Program-made: the position numbers and the translations under genes
The notes under the pieces: generated by a model
What the model saw: only the letters and a program-made list of their open reading frames with translations
What the model was told of the DNA's origin: nothing
Databases searched by the model: none
Part shown: positions 8,939-17,515 of the stretch, piece by piece
Position numbering within the stretch: the stretch's first letter is position 1
Layout: each line of letters begins with the position of its first letter
DNA from: Vibrio qingdaonensis
GTDB taxonomy: Bacteria; Pseudomonadota; Gammaproteobacteria; Enterobacterales; Vibrionaceae
Length of the DNA stretch: 64,000 nucleotides
Assembly: GCF_026191675.1 (NCBI RefSeq)
Contig: NZ_JAKRRY010000024.1
Span: 1 to 64,000 of the forward strand
Direction: 5' to 3'

Positions 8939-11053
8939 TTAATAGAAAGTTTCGTTCAAACCCGCACGAGTTAACAAGCCATCACAAGGCGCAAATCGAT
9001 CGCCATGCTTCTGAGCATGGTCATTCATCATCTCAACCACCTTAGTGATACCCAGTGCATCCATATAGCGGAACGGACCACCAAGGAAAGGTGGGAAACC
9101 GATACCGAAAATCGCACCAATGTCACCGTCTCTCGGGCTTTCAATAATGCCTTCATCCAAGCACCGCACCGCTTCATTCAGCATCGGTAGCACACAGCGC
9201 ATGGCAATTTCATTCTCTGACAATTTCGCCTCTGGTTTTAATCCTAAGACACTGTAAACCGACGTATCCACTGACTTTTTCTTGCCCTTGTAAGTATAAA
9301 AGCCTTTACCTGATTTTCTGCCTTTACGACCATCGTTTAAGAGTTGGTCAAACACATCTGGACCTTGGAATCTTTGACCCAGTTCTGCCACCAAGATCGG
9401 CATAATCTTAGCGCCGATATCGACACCCACCTCATCCAGTAACGTAATCGGCCCGACCGGGAAACCAAAGTTAAGTAGGGCGTTATCTAAAACTTCAATT
9501 GGTTCGTTCGCAAGCAAGACATTGGCAGACTCATTCATATAAGGTGCCAAGATACGGTTCACATAGAAGCCCGCTTGGTCTTTCACCACAATCGGTGTTT
9601 TACCTTGCTTCTTAGCGAAGCTCACTGCGGTGGCTACCGCCTCATCAGAGGTCGTCTCATGAGGGATCACTTCCACTAGTGGCATTTTGTCAGCTGGACT
9701 AAAATAATGTAAGCCCACCACATTTTCTGGTCTAGCCGCTTGTTCTGCGATTTGTCTGATAGGTAACGAAGACGTATTCGTAGCGAAAATGGTGTCTGGT
9801 CGTGCATGCGTTTCAACATCTTTGACCATCTGCTGTTTCAGCGCTAAATCTTCAAATACCGCTTCCACCACAATGTCGGCTTTATCAAAACCAGTGAAGT
9901 CCGTTCCGCCTGCCATTTGTAGCATTTGCGACTGTAATTCAGCCTTAGAAATAATGCGGCGCTTACGTTTTTTCTCCAACAACTTGTAGTTGTAATTCAG
10001 GGCATTGAGTATCCCTTCATTGGCCACATCCTTAATTCGTACGGACGCTTTTGCCTTACTAACCGAAACATGGGTAATGCCCGCGCCCATCAAACCACCA
10101 CCAAGTACCACCGCTCGCGTTACCGATTTTGGTATTGCATCACGACCACGTTCTTTTTTCATTTCTGTCGTAGCAAAGAAAATAGACCGTAACGCATTCG
10201 ATTCTGAGGTCATGACAAGTTCACCAAAGCGTTTCGCTTCGTACTCTAGCCCTTTCTCCATGCCTTTTTCTAAGCCAAATTTAATCACGTCTAAAATGGC
10301 GTCGGCGGCAGGGTAATTGCCGCGTGTTTTGGCGTGCGTTTTCTTTGTGGCTTGATCAAAGATGACCTTGCGACCAAGTCCGGTACCCGCCATTACCACT
10401 TCTTTGTTCGACAGCTTTTTCGCTTTACGCTTTTTGCCTTTCTCTAATAACTGTTTTGCCACGTCCAATAAAATGGTTTCTGGCACCATGGCGTCGACGA
10501 CGCCCAGTTTCTTGGCTTTTTTGGCTCGTAACTGCTTTCCGGTCAAAATAAGGTCGAGCGAAGGAAGTAATCCAATTAACCTTGGTAAGCGTTGCGTACC
10601 ACCCGAGCCGGGCAATAAGCCTAACTGCACTTCTGGTAAACCAAGCTTAGTGATTGGCGCATCCGTACACACGCGATAGTCACACGCTAATGCCAGCTCC
10701 AATCCTCCGCCTAAACAAGGCCCGTGAATCGCCGCAACCACAGGAAATGGCATTGCCGCTAATTGCCCAAACATCTCTTGCCCTTTCGCAGCCAAGCTCT
10801 GAGCTTCTTCCGCTGAAGTGCAGGCGGCCAGCATACGAACATCCGCGCCGGCGACAAAATTATCCGGCTTTAATGAATGCAGAATGAGTCCTTTTAGCGT
10901 GGATTTTTTCTCTTCTAACTGCACAAACACATCGGCCATCTCATCAGCAAATGCCGCTTGCAGTGTGTTCATTTTTTCGTTAGGAACATCAATGCTCAGC
11001 CAGGCTACATTTTGTTCGTCTATCGTTAGTTGAAATGCTTTTTGATCACTCAT
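8939..11053 (-). CDS. fadJ: Fatty acid oxidation complex subunit alpha FadJ
   Basis: A 704-residue multifunctional beta-oxidation enzyme: enoyl-CoA hydratase plus 3-hydroxyacyl-CoA dehydrogenase. The N-terminal crotonase fold shows GPCLGGGLELALACDYR with catalytic Glu119 and Glu141 in LGLPEVQLGLLPGSGG. The NAD-binding VLGGGLMGAGI, the HYFSPADKMPLVEV segment and the GPITLLDEVG helix define the dehydrogenase half. The start is the ATG (MSDQKAFQLT) that overlaps the fadI stop as TAATG behind GGAGG. A longer in-frame extension to 11101 lies inside fadI and is rejected. It pairs with FadI. Confidence 0.96.
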   Translation of the reverse strand: MSDQKAFQLTIDEQNVAWLSIDVPNEKMNTLQAAFADEMADVFVQLEEKKSTLKGLILHSLKPDNFVAGADVRMLAACTSAEEAQSLAAKGQEMFGQLAAMPFPVVAAIHGPCLGGGLELALACDYRVCTDAPITKLGLPEVQLGLLPGSGGTQRLPRLIGLLPSLDLILTGKQLRAKKAKKLGVVDAMVPETILLDVAKQLLEKGKKRKAKKLSNKEVVMAGTGLGRKVIFDQATKKTHAKTRGNYPAADAILDVIKFGLEKGMEKGLEYEAKRFGELVMTSESNALRSIFFATTEMKKERGRDAIPKSVTRAVVLGGGLMGAGITHVSVSKAKASVRIKDVANEGILNALNYNYKLLEKKRKRRIISKAELQSQMLQMAGGTDFTGFDKADIVVEAVFEDLALKQQMVKDVETHARPDTIFATNTSSLPIRQIAEQAARPENVVGLHYFSPADKMPLVEVIPHETTSDEAVATAVSFAKKQGKTPIVVKDQAGFYVNRILAPYMNESANVLLANEPIEVLDNALLNFGFPVGPITLLDEVGVDIGAKIMPILVAELGQRFQGPDVFDQLLNDGRKGRKSGKGFYTYKGKKKSVDTSVYSVLGLKPEAKLSENEIAMRCVLPMLNEAVRCLDEGIIESPRDGDIGAIFGIGFPPFLGGPFRYMDALGITKVVEMMNDHAQKHGDRFAPCDGLLTRAGLNETFY

Positions 11054-12375
11054 TATTCCACCTCCAAAATCATCGCTGCACCAAGACCACCCGCTGCACA
11101 TGCCGTATTCAACGCCAATCCGCCGCCTCTTCGCTGTAGCTCATTTAAGGTCTGAGTAATCATTCTTGCCCCCGTTGCTGCAAACGGGTGACCATAGGCG
11201 ATCGAACCGCCTAATACATTAAACTTATCCATGTCAATGTCACCAATCGCTTGACCACGGCCTAACTTTTCCTTGGCAAACTTCTCACTGGCAAACATCT
11301 TCACATTTGATAGCGCTTGCGCAGCAAACGCCTCATGCATGTCTATTAGTGTTAAGTCAGACAACTTGATTCCGGCTCTATCTAGCGCCATCGGTGTGGC
11401 ATAAGACGGCCCCATCAACATGTCTTGTTGCACTCCTATCGCAGAAAACGCGTAAGAGCGAATGTAACCTTTAATTTCGAGGCCGAGCTCTTTGGCACGC
11501 CCTTCGCGCATCATCATGATCGCCGCTGCACCATCCGTTAACGGAGTGCTGTTTGCCGCCGTCACCGTGCCGTATTGTCGGTCAAAAGCCGGACGCAGTT
11601 TGGCGTAGCCCTCAAGCGTCGAATCATGGCGAATGTTATTGTCTTCATCTAAATATTTTCTATACGGCTCAGGAAACGCCGTCATGACTTCGTCACGCAC
11701 CTTGCCTTCTTTCCATGCTTGAGACGCTAAAGAATGCGAGCGATGCGCTAATTCATCTTGCTCTAGGCGAGAGATACCATGAGATTTCGCCATTTGTTCA
11801 GCGGTTTGCCCCATCGAGATCCCGGTTGAATACTCGGCGACCGCTGGCGGAACTGGCATTAGATCCTTGAAAGACAACTTTTTGAGAATACTGAGCTTTT
11901 GCCCCACCGTCTTGGTTTTACTAAGTGCAAGTAAGTTTGCCGCCAGGGTTTTCGACACTCCAATAGGCAAAACGGAAGATGAGTCTGCACCTCCAGCAAT
12001 CCCCACATCGATGGTGCCAGACATAATGCTTTCACATACATTGGCCGCTGCTTGGAAGCTGGTCGCACAAGCGCGAGTGACACTATAAGCGTCGGTGTGG
12101 ATATCCATCCCGGTACCTAATACGATCTCACGAGCGATATTCGGTGCTTCTGGCATCTGCACCACTTGACCAAACACCACTTGCTGCACCAATTTGGGGT
12201 CGATATCCGTTCTCGCCATCATTTCAGCGACCACCATCTTGCCGAGATCGACAGCTGGAACCTGACCAAATTCTGTGCTTTGTTTTGCGAAGGGAGTACG
12301 AAGCCCTGCAACAATCGCGATTCTTTCGCCATTGCGAGTCGTAAGGTCGAGCTTCCTCACATCCTGATTGCTCAT
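11053..12375 (-). CDS. fadI: 3-ketoacyl-CoA thiolase FadI
   Basis: A 440-residue thiolase that cleaves 3-ketoacyl-CoA to acetyl-CoA, the last step of the beta-oxidation cycle. Active-site residues are visible: the nucleophilic Cys103 in SVTRACATSF, the histidine of AYGHPFAATGA and the second cysteine in NTACAAGGLG near the C-terminus. It is first in the fadI-fadJ operon, translationally coupled to fadJ. The start follows AAGGATA. A promoter overlapped by a FadR-like operator lies 16-60 bases upstream, so repression in the absence of fatty acids is likely. Confidence 0.96.
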   Translation of the reverse strand: MSNQDVRKLDLTTRNGERIAIVAGLRTPFAKQSTEFGQVPAVDLGKMVVAEMMARTDIDPKLVQQVVFGQVVQMPEAPNIAREIVLGTGMDIHTDAYSVTRACATSFQAAANVCESIMSGTIDVGIAGGADSSSVLPIGVSKTLAANLLALSKTKTVGQKLSILKKLSFKDLMPVPPAVAEYSTGISMGQTAEQMAKSHGISRLEQDELAHRSHSLASQAWKEGKVRDEVMTAFPEPYRKYLDEDNNIRHDSTLEGYAKLRPAFDRQYGTVTAANSTPLTDGAAAIMMMREGRAKELGLEIKGYIRSYAFSAIGVQQDMLMGPSYATPMALDRAGIKLSDLTLIDMHEAFAAQALSNVKMFASEKFAKEKLGRGQAIGDIDMDKFNVLGGSIAYGHPFAATGARMITQTLNELQRRGGGLALNTACAAGGLGAAMILEVE

Positions 12376-12391
12376 AGTTTATCCTTTCAAT

Positions 12392-12408
12392 AAGAGGTCT
12401 GACCACAC
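12392..12408 (-). promoter_or_regulatory. FadR-like operator at the fadI start site
   Basis: Read on the - strand the site is GTGTGGTCAGACCTCTT. It carries the TGGTCnGAC core of the known E. coli FadR consensus and lies immediately after the -10 box of the fadI promoter, a repressing position. Confidence 0.7.
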
Positions 12409-12409
12409 C

Positions 12410-12438
12410 ATTGTAACGAAGATGTTAAGAATTTAAAA
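12410..12438 (-). promoter_or_regulatory. fadI sigma-70 promoter
   Basis: On the - strand TTTTAA and TACAAT are separated by 17 bases, 35 bases before the fadI start codon. The -10 is strong and the -35 weak. This separate promoter shows that fadI need not depend on the transcript that ends at the terminator near 12640. Confidence 0.55.
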
Positions 12439-12630
12439 CATTCGTTTAATAAAACTTCAAGTCTTTATTGTATTACGTGATATGGTCGACCAAAATTGAA
12501 TATGAAAATTCAAACACTTGAGTAAAAATAACGACGTGTTCGAGCAACAAGACATAGGATGACAAAAGTAACGGTTGAAAACGGTTAAAGAAGTGGATAA
12601 CAGTAAGTAAACATCGCGTGGTAAAAAACA

Positions 12631-12797
12631 AGCAAAAAAAAACCACACAATAGTTGTGTGGTCGGAATGTATAAAGCAATTAACTTACGCCAATTGAAAA
12701 TAATCAGTTTCCTGATTAGGAGAAAGTAAAGTCAGCCTTCAAAAGGAAGTGTCATCTTGCTCAACATGTCGGTTTCGAAAAACCAACGAGATGACAA
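12631..12797 (-). ncRNA. Candidate intergenic small RNA
   Basis: The gap between fadI and the ECF sigma gene (12376-12910) holds no convincing ORF but has three ordered hairpins on the - strand. The first pairs GTCATCT with AGATGAC (12789-12795/12751-12757) and encloses an 8-bp stem with a UUCG loop (12768-12787). The second is TAATCAG-GAAA-CTGATTA (12701-12718). The third is a perfect 9-bp terminator stem plus eight T (12634-12662). A TATATT box at 12803-12808 suggests a start near 12797 and a length near 165 nt; no good -35 is seen. I cannot match it to a named Vibrio sRNA. Confidence 0.5.
12634..12662 (-). terminator. Rho-independent terminator of the candidate sRNA
   Basis: The stem ACCACACAA/TTGTGTGGT with a 3-base loop is followed on the - strand by eight T. 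It stands 258 bases upstream of the fadI start and is not next to any - strand gene end, which is why a separate transcript is proposed. Confidence 0.85.
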
Positions 12798-12910
12798 GAG
12801 CTAATATAACGGCTTCACCATTCGAAAGTTTGCAGTAGATCAATTTTGAGTGGATTTACTGGCTTTATGTAACAAAAAATTCCAATCACAGAGCAAAAAC
12901 GGGGGCTCCT

Positions 12911-13474
12911 GTGTCAGTGATAAAAAAAATTCGAAATAAATTTTCGAATAGTCCGGTCAACTTGAATATGGACAAACAAAGAAAATACGAAGCACTTGTA
13001 CGTGCCTATCATCGTGATCTATTCCGCTATGCTTATTGGCTTTGCAAAGACAAAAGCATTGCTGAAGATTTGGTTCAAGAAACCTGTCTTCGAGCTTGGA
13101 AGTCATTAGATAGTCTTCAGGACGAAAAAGCCGCTAAATCGTGGCTTATCACCATATTGAGACGAGAAAACGCCAGGCGCTTTGAGCGTAAGCAATTTGA
13201 TTTAGTTGATATTGATGATTTCGGTAATGAAGCAAAGGTCAGCGACGATCCGCATCACCAGCAAGAATGGCTTCAGGCACAGATTATGAAACTCGATGTT
13301 GAGTACCGAGAGCCTCTCTTTCTGCAGGTCGTTGGTGGCTTTAGTGGCGAAGAGATTGGCGATATACTCGACTTAAACAAAAATACCGTCATGACCCGAC
13401 TGTTTAGAGCCCGCAATCAGCTCAAAGATATGATGGAGTCTAGCGCATCACCAAGGGGGCAACAAAATGGATGA
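12911..13474 (+). CDS. ECF-type RNA polymerase sigma factor
   Basis: A 187-residue group 4 sigma factor. Region 2 is visible in residues 33-70 (LFRYAYWLCKDKSIAEDLVQETCLRAWKSL, shown here only by its IAEDLVQET core). Region 4 near the C-terminus has the GFSGEEIGDILDLNKNTVMTR helix-turn-helix core. Nothing resembling region 1 or 3 is present. The GTG start at 12911 has an imperfect ribosome site; an ATG at 12968 (MDKQRKYEAL) is a plausible alternative. It overlaps the next gene by 8 bases, a typical sigma/anti-sigma layout. The target regulon is unknown; the lipid-metabolism neighbours suggest an envelope or lipid signal, which is inference. Confidence 0.88.
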   Translation: MSVIKKIRNKFSNSPVNLNMDKQRKYEALVRAYHRDLFRYAYWLCKDKSIAEDLVQETCLRAWKSLDSLQDEKAAKSWLITILRRENARRFERKQFDLVDIDDFGNEAKVSDDPHHQQEWLQAQIMKLDVEYREPLFLQVVGGFSGEEIGDILDLNKNTVMTRLFRARNQLKDMMESSASPRGQQNG

Positions 13475-14186
13475 ATTAGAATTCCGTCGTCGCATTATGT
13501 CCGAACCGAAGGCAAGAGATCCTGAGTTGTTAAAAGCGATGCAGGACAATGACGCCAACGCCAAGTTTATGGACGATATTTTTTCGATGGATGCGCGTAT
13601 TGAACAGGCGATGAAAGTCGATGTCCCCGATGACCTAGCAGACAAGATATTGTTCAATCAGTCCAGCAGCAACGTTGTGAAGGTGAACTTTGGTAAGCGA
13701 GCACTATCTCTAGCGGCATCCATTGCCTTTGCGTTTGGGTTATTGGTGGGTCAAGTTAATTGGGGAAGCGTCGCGGTGTCCACAGCGCATGCGTCACTCT
13801 CTGAAACCGCTGTTCAGCATGTGCATGATGAAATGGGCTTTATCGACCCTTTGGATGAAAAAGTATCAGAAGCGCAGATCAATGCAAAATTACTGCCTTT
13901 TGCCTACCAAATTGGCCAACAATTCCCTTATCACGTCTACTACCTAAACCACTGTGGCTTTGGTGATGCCAATGCGATGCACATGGTGTTTCAGGGCGAG
14001 AAAGGCAAAGTGACGCTTTTCGTTACCAAGATCCCCACAGAGCAGGCAAAGCTCTTCCAAAAAGATGGCATGTCGGGGCTGGTCGAGCCAATGGGTGACG
14101 CGAGCTTCATTTTAGTCGGCGAAAAAGGGGAAGACTTCACTAAAATCGGTGAAAACCTGAAAAATATACTGAACCCTGCAGCATAA
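13467..14186 (+). CDS. DUF3379 family membrane protein, probable anti-sigma factor
   Basis: A 239-residue protein with a soluble N-terminal part (about residues 1-72), one transmembrane helix (about 73-92, LSLAASIAFAFGLLVGQV) and a C-terminal domain expected outside the inner membrane. This topology and the 8-base overlap with the ECF gene point to an anti-sigma role. The N-terminal part has no cysteine, so it lacks the HxxxCxxC zinc motif of ChrR/RsrA-type anti-sigmas. I recognise the sequence as a DUF3379 type; no function is established for it here. A strong terminator follows. Confidence 0.8.
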   Translation: MDELEFRRRIMSEPKARDPELLKAMQDNDANAKFMDDIFSMDARIEQAMKVDVPDDLADKILFNQSSSNVVKVNFGKRALSLAASIAFAFGLLVGQVNWGSVAVSTAHASLSETAVQHVHDEMGFIDPLDEKVSEAQINAKLLPFAYQIGQQFPYHVYYLNHCGFGDANAMHMVFQGEKGKVTLFVTKIPTEQAKLFQKDGMSGLVEPMGDASFILVGEKGEDFTKIGENLKNILNPAA

Positions 14187-14214
14187 TTCAGAAAATAAAC
14201 CTCTACCCTCACAT

Positions 14215-14247
14215 AACAAGCCTTATTTAACAGTAAGGCTTGTTTTG
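14215..14247 (+). terminator. Terminator of the ECF sigma-DUF3379 operon
   Basis: An 11-bp stem AACAAGCCTTA with its complement around an 8-base loop, followed by TTTT, 28 bases after the stop. Confidence 0.85.
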
Positions 14248-14363
14248 CGAGTGAATTCCCACGAAATCATGTAATTTTCTAGAGTACAAACTCTAAATAT
14301 AAGCATTTTCGATGCATTTCATGTCAGATACACATCATTTATATACTTTTTAGCCATTTTTCC

Positions 14364-14392
14364 TTACTGGTCTGATTTCTATTACCTATACT
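14364..14392 (+). promoter_or_regulatory. First fadL promoter overlapped by a FadR-like operator
   Basis: TTACTG and TATACT are 17 bases apart. The 17-mer at 14365-14381 (TACTGGTCTGATTTCTA) matches the FadR core CTGGTCnGA and covers the -35 and spacer, so FadR binding should block polymerase. The start codon lies about 84 bases downstream. Confidence 0.6.
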
Positions 14393-14475
14393 AGCGATTA
14401 GGATCAGCCCCAAAATTGAGTATTAACTCAATTCAATAACGCCCATAGAGGCGATTACATAAAGGATGTATATAA

Positions 14476-15797
14476 ATGACAACTTCGCGTCTGTATAAAA
14501 AACGCTCTTAGCAGTGGCCGTGTCATCGCTCACGCTTGCTTCACACCAAGTGGCAGCTGCTGGCTTCCAACTAAACGCTCAATCTGCAACCGGTCTAGGC
14601 CGTGCTTTTGCTGGTGATGCGGTTATCGCGGATAACGCATCAGTTATGGCTCGTAATGCGGCAGCAATGACTCTATTTGATTCGCATCAATTTTCTGGTG
14701 GTGTGAATGTTATTGCTTCTAGTATTGATATTAAGGATATAGGTGGTGCAGGATCTGCTGGTATACAAGAGCAAAATGCAAACAACAGCGCAACTTCAAT
14801 AGTCCCTAATATTTATTACATCCATCGCCTAAATGATAAATGGGCTGTTGGTGCTGGTATTTACTCTAACTTTGGTACAACTAACAACTTTGATGATTCA
14901 TTTGGTAACAATAATTTTGCCAAAGTCTATGGTGGTACCACTGAAATCACTAGTATTAATTACACCCTAAATGCAGCATATCGAATCAATGAACAATGGA
15001 GCATTGGTGGCGGTCTTGATATTGTTCAAGGCTCAGGAAAATTAAAGCGAGAAACATCGCCAAATACACCTGGAACTGATATTCCTGTTCCGGGTGTTGG
15101 TCTCGTACCGTCTGACCCAATTGGTCAGCAAGCTGTCGTTGATATCGATGCTTCTGGTGTTGGGGTAGGCTTTAACTTAGGTACTGTGTTCGAGCTAGAT
15201 GAAAACAACCGCTTTGGCCTTGCATACCACTATAGTCCAACCGTCGAAGCAAAAGGTGACGTTAAGTTTGGTCCAAATATTTCAATTGGCGGCACGCCAG
15301 CAGTTAGTCAAAATTCTTATGATAGCATTGACTTAAATCTCCCTAGTATGCTTGAGTTTAGTGGCTATCACAAAATCGCTCAAAGTAAGTTTGCAGTCCA
15401 CTATAGCTTGCAATGGATTGGTTGGAGTGTATTTGACAAGGTAGCGACGAATACTGGTCAAACCATCAAAGATTATGAGTGGAAAGATGGATATCACGCA
15501 GCTCTTGGTGGCACTTACTACCTTAGTAACGAGTGGACTCTGCGCGCAGGCTACATGTACGATACGGCGGCTCAAGACAAGTTAACGTCAATTTCAGTTC
15601 CTGATTCGGATCGTCAGTGGTTCTCGTTTGGTGCTGGTTATCACTTCAAGAAACATCACACTGTCGACCTGGGTGTAACTTATTTAATGGGTAAAGACGT
15701 CTCAGTTACTGAATCAAACCCTCTAGCGCCTGACTTGACAGCAACAACTCATGCGAATGCCTGGTTAGCCGGTATCCAATACAGCTACAGCTTCTAA
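14476..15797 (+). CDS. fadL: Outer-membrane fatty acid transporter FadL (first copy, frameshifted signal peptide)
   Basis: A FadL-family beta-barrel for long-chain fatty acid uptake. The mature N-terminus AAGFQLNAQSATGLGRAFAG, the NPT-like hatch region and the C-terminal aromatic residue (YSYSF) are typical. The natural ATG at 14476 follows AAGGATG, but its frame stops at a TAG at 14509-14511. The signal peptide KTLLAVAVSSLTLASHQVAA continues in the -1 frame. The run after TAT has six A; seven would restore one frame. From GTG 14514 the frame is open for 427 codons, but that start cuts into the signal peptide. This is either a sequencing error, a slippage site or a broken gene. Confidence 0.85.
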
Positions 15798-15845
15798 TTA
15801 GCTACCTAAGTTAACCATTCAACGTTAACAAGCTAGTAACAGAGA

Positions 15846-15870
15846 GGGTCGGTCATTCCGACCCTTTTTT
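15846..15870 (+). terminator. Terminator of the first fadL
   Basis: GGGTCGG-TCATT-CCGACCC followed by six T, 48 bases after the stop. Confidence 0.92.
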
Positions 15871-15930
15871 ACATCTATATACTGCGTCCTCGCCTGTATT
15901 AACAACCCTTCCAGCCCTAATTCTCATCAC

Positions 15931-15947
15931 AACTGGTCCTACCTTAG
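15931..15947 (+). promoter_or_regulatory. FadR-like operator upstream of the second fadL
   Basis: The site AACTGGTCCTACCTTAG keeps the CTGGTCC half of the FadR consensus but has a T for G in the second half. It lies about 190 bases before the start codon in a 340-base gap that otherwise holds only the upstream terminator. The promoter boxes are not clear. Confidence 0.45.
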
Positions 15948-16137
15948 GTTCACATTATCTTACAAGTGTACGCTGAGATTTTGAAACAAGCCCTTAACAA
16001 CCAGAATATTCACCATGACTATGTAATATTTACGACATATAACTTCAAAAAGCGTATTTTTACGATAAATGTGTTTTAAAGCATTTACTCTAAAAATACA
16101 ATCGCCGCTCAAAATAGAAAACATTGAGCGAACAATA

Positions 16138-17427
16138 ATGACAATATCAGCACGTACTCCCCTTTCCATGGCAGTGGTTCTAGGTTTACTTTCTTCAACT
16201 CAAGTTTCCGCTGCTGGCTTCCAGCTTGCAGAATACTCGGGCACAGGCTTAGGCCGCGCATACGCTGGCGAAGCGGCTATGGCCGACAACGCCAGTGCAC
16301 AATGGCGTAACCCAGCCATGTTGACGTACCTAGAAGGCACTCAGATTTCAGGTGGCGTGTTGTATGTTGAGCCGAATATTGATGTAAAAGGAACATCTTC
16401 AATCGCTGGCTATACTGAATCCAATGATATTGCTAACAGCGCTCCAGTTCCTAACTTATATATATCGCACCAGCTAAACGATAAATACACCTTAGGTCTT
16501 GCCCTAGGATCGAATTATGGTATGGAAACCGATCTAGGGCGTGATTTTAAAGCTTCCCAATATGGTAACGAAGCTAAAATAATGACCGTCGAAGCCGTAG
16601 CAAGCTTAGCTTACAAGCTCAATGATCAATTTAGCTTCGGTGGTGGGGTCCGGTTCGTGACTGGTGAAGGTAAGATTGGCGCAACTGTACCTTTCGATAC
16701 CACTATTCCAGTCGCTCCTAACGTCAATATCCCTGTTTCGAAAGGGGATTACCTAAAGTATGTAGAAGGCACTGATTCGTCATGGGGCTATGTACTTGGT
16801 GCAGCATGGCAAATAAACGATCACAACCGTCTTGGTTTTGCATACAAATCTGAAGTAATGATGGATTTTGAAGGACATGGTGAAGGTATTGGGTTTGGGT
16901 TTGCTGGTAAGAAAGACGGAAAGTTAAGTGTTGCATTACCAGCGACTGCAGAAGTTTCAACTTATCACCAAATCACTTCACAATGGGCATTACATTCGAG
17001 TATAAACTGGACTCAATGGAGTAGCTTTGAAGAACTTAAAGTTAAATTTAATGACGGAACTAATAGCCATATAAAACAAGAGAACTGGAAAGATAGTTAT
17101 CGTTTCGCCGTTGGTACAACGTATGCGTTAAATCAAAAACTAACACTTCGTGGTGGCATCGCTTACGATATGTCGGCTGTTGGTGATAAATACCGTACCA
17201 CCACCATCCCAGAAACCGACCGTACATGGCTAAGTGCCGGTGCGAGCTACGCTTTCAGCAAACAATTCACACTTGATGGAGGTCTTACCTATATCATGGC
17301 TCGAACAGCTTCAATAACAGAGCCTCGTGACCATTCAGATGATCAAGCAGCTCAGTTTGGGAACTTCACAGGCGAAATCTCCGGAGATGTTTGGATCGCA
17401 GGTATCCAAGCAAACTACCGCTTCTAG
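16138..17427 (+). CDS. fadL: Outer-membrane fatty acid transporter FadL (second copy)
   Basis: A 429-residue FadL paralogue with an intact signal peptide (MTISARTPLSMAVVLGLLSS, cleavage near VSA-AGF). The mature start AGFQLAEYSGTGLGRAYAGE is close to E. coli FadL, and the GGVRFVTGEGKIGA strand region and C-terminal YRF fit a 14-strand outer-membrane barrel. I use the internal ATG at 16138 rather than an upstream in-frame codon at 16069, because it gives a proper signal sequence at the N-terminus. It follows the first copy in tandem, each with its own terminator, so they are probably separate units. Confidence 0.93.
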   Translation: MTISARTPLSMAVVLGLLSSTQVSAAGFQLAEYSGTGLGRAYAGEAAMADNASAQWRNPAMLTYLEGTQISGGVLYVEPNIDVKGTSSIAGYTESNDIANSAPVPNLYISHQLNDKYTLGLALGSNYGMETDLGRDFKASQYGNEAKIMTVEAVASLAYKLNDQFSFGGGVRFVTGEGKIGATVPFDTTIPVAPNVNIPVSKGDYLKYVEGTDSSWGYVLGAAWQINDHNRLGFAYKSEVMMDFEGHGEGIGFGFAGKKDGKLSVALPATAEVSTYHQITSQWALHSSINWTQWSSFEELKVKFNDGTNSHIKQENWKDSYRFAVGTTYALNQKLTLRGGIAYDMSAVGDKYRTTTIPETDRTWLSAGASYAFSKQFTLDGGLTYIMARTASITEPRDHSDDQAAQFGNFTGEISGDVWIAGIQANYRF

Positions 17428-17443
17428 TCTCCATCTCAATCAT

Positions 17444-17472
17444 AAAACGCCACTCTACGAGTGGCGTTTTTT
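17444..17472. terminator. Bidirectional terminator between fadL and mlaA
   Basis: A 12-bp stem AAAACGCCACTC and complement around a 3-base loop, with T-runs in both directions, between convergent genes. Confidence 0.9.
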
Positions 17473-17515
17473 AATGCATCAACCGATAGATCGATGTTGA
17501 GGATCGTGCGCTGCG

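Noticed and set aside
11054..11101. N-terminal 16-codon extension of fadJ
   Set aside because: It lies wholly within the end of fadI, lacks its own ribosome site, and the inner ATG with GGAGG and TAATG coupling matches the family.
12457..12679. Two hydrophobic - strand ORFs of 63 and 68 codons upstream of fadI
   Set aside because: They run through the terminator hairpin and its T-run, have no ribosome site, and owe their Phe/Leu content to AT-rich noncoding DNA.
15960..16169. 69-codon - strand ORF across the second fadL start
   Set aside because: No ribosome site and covers the promoter and signal-peptide region of fadL; treated as chance.
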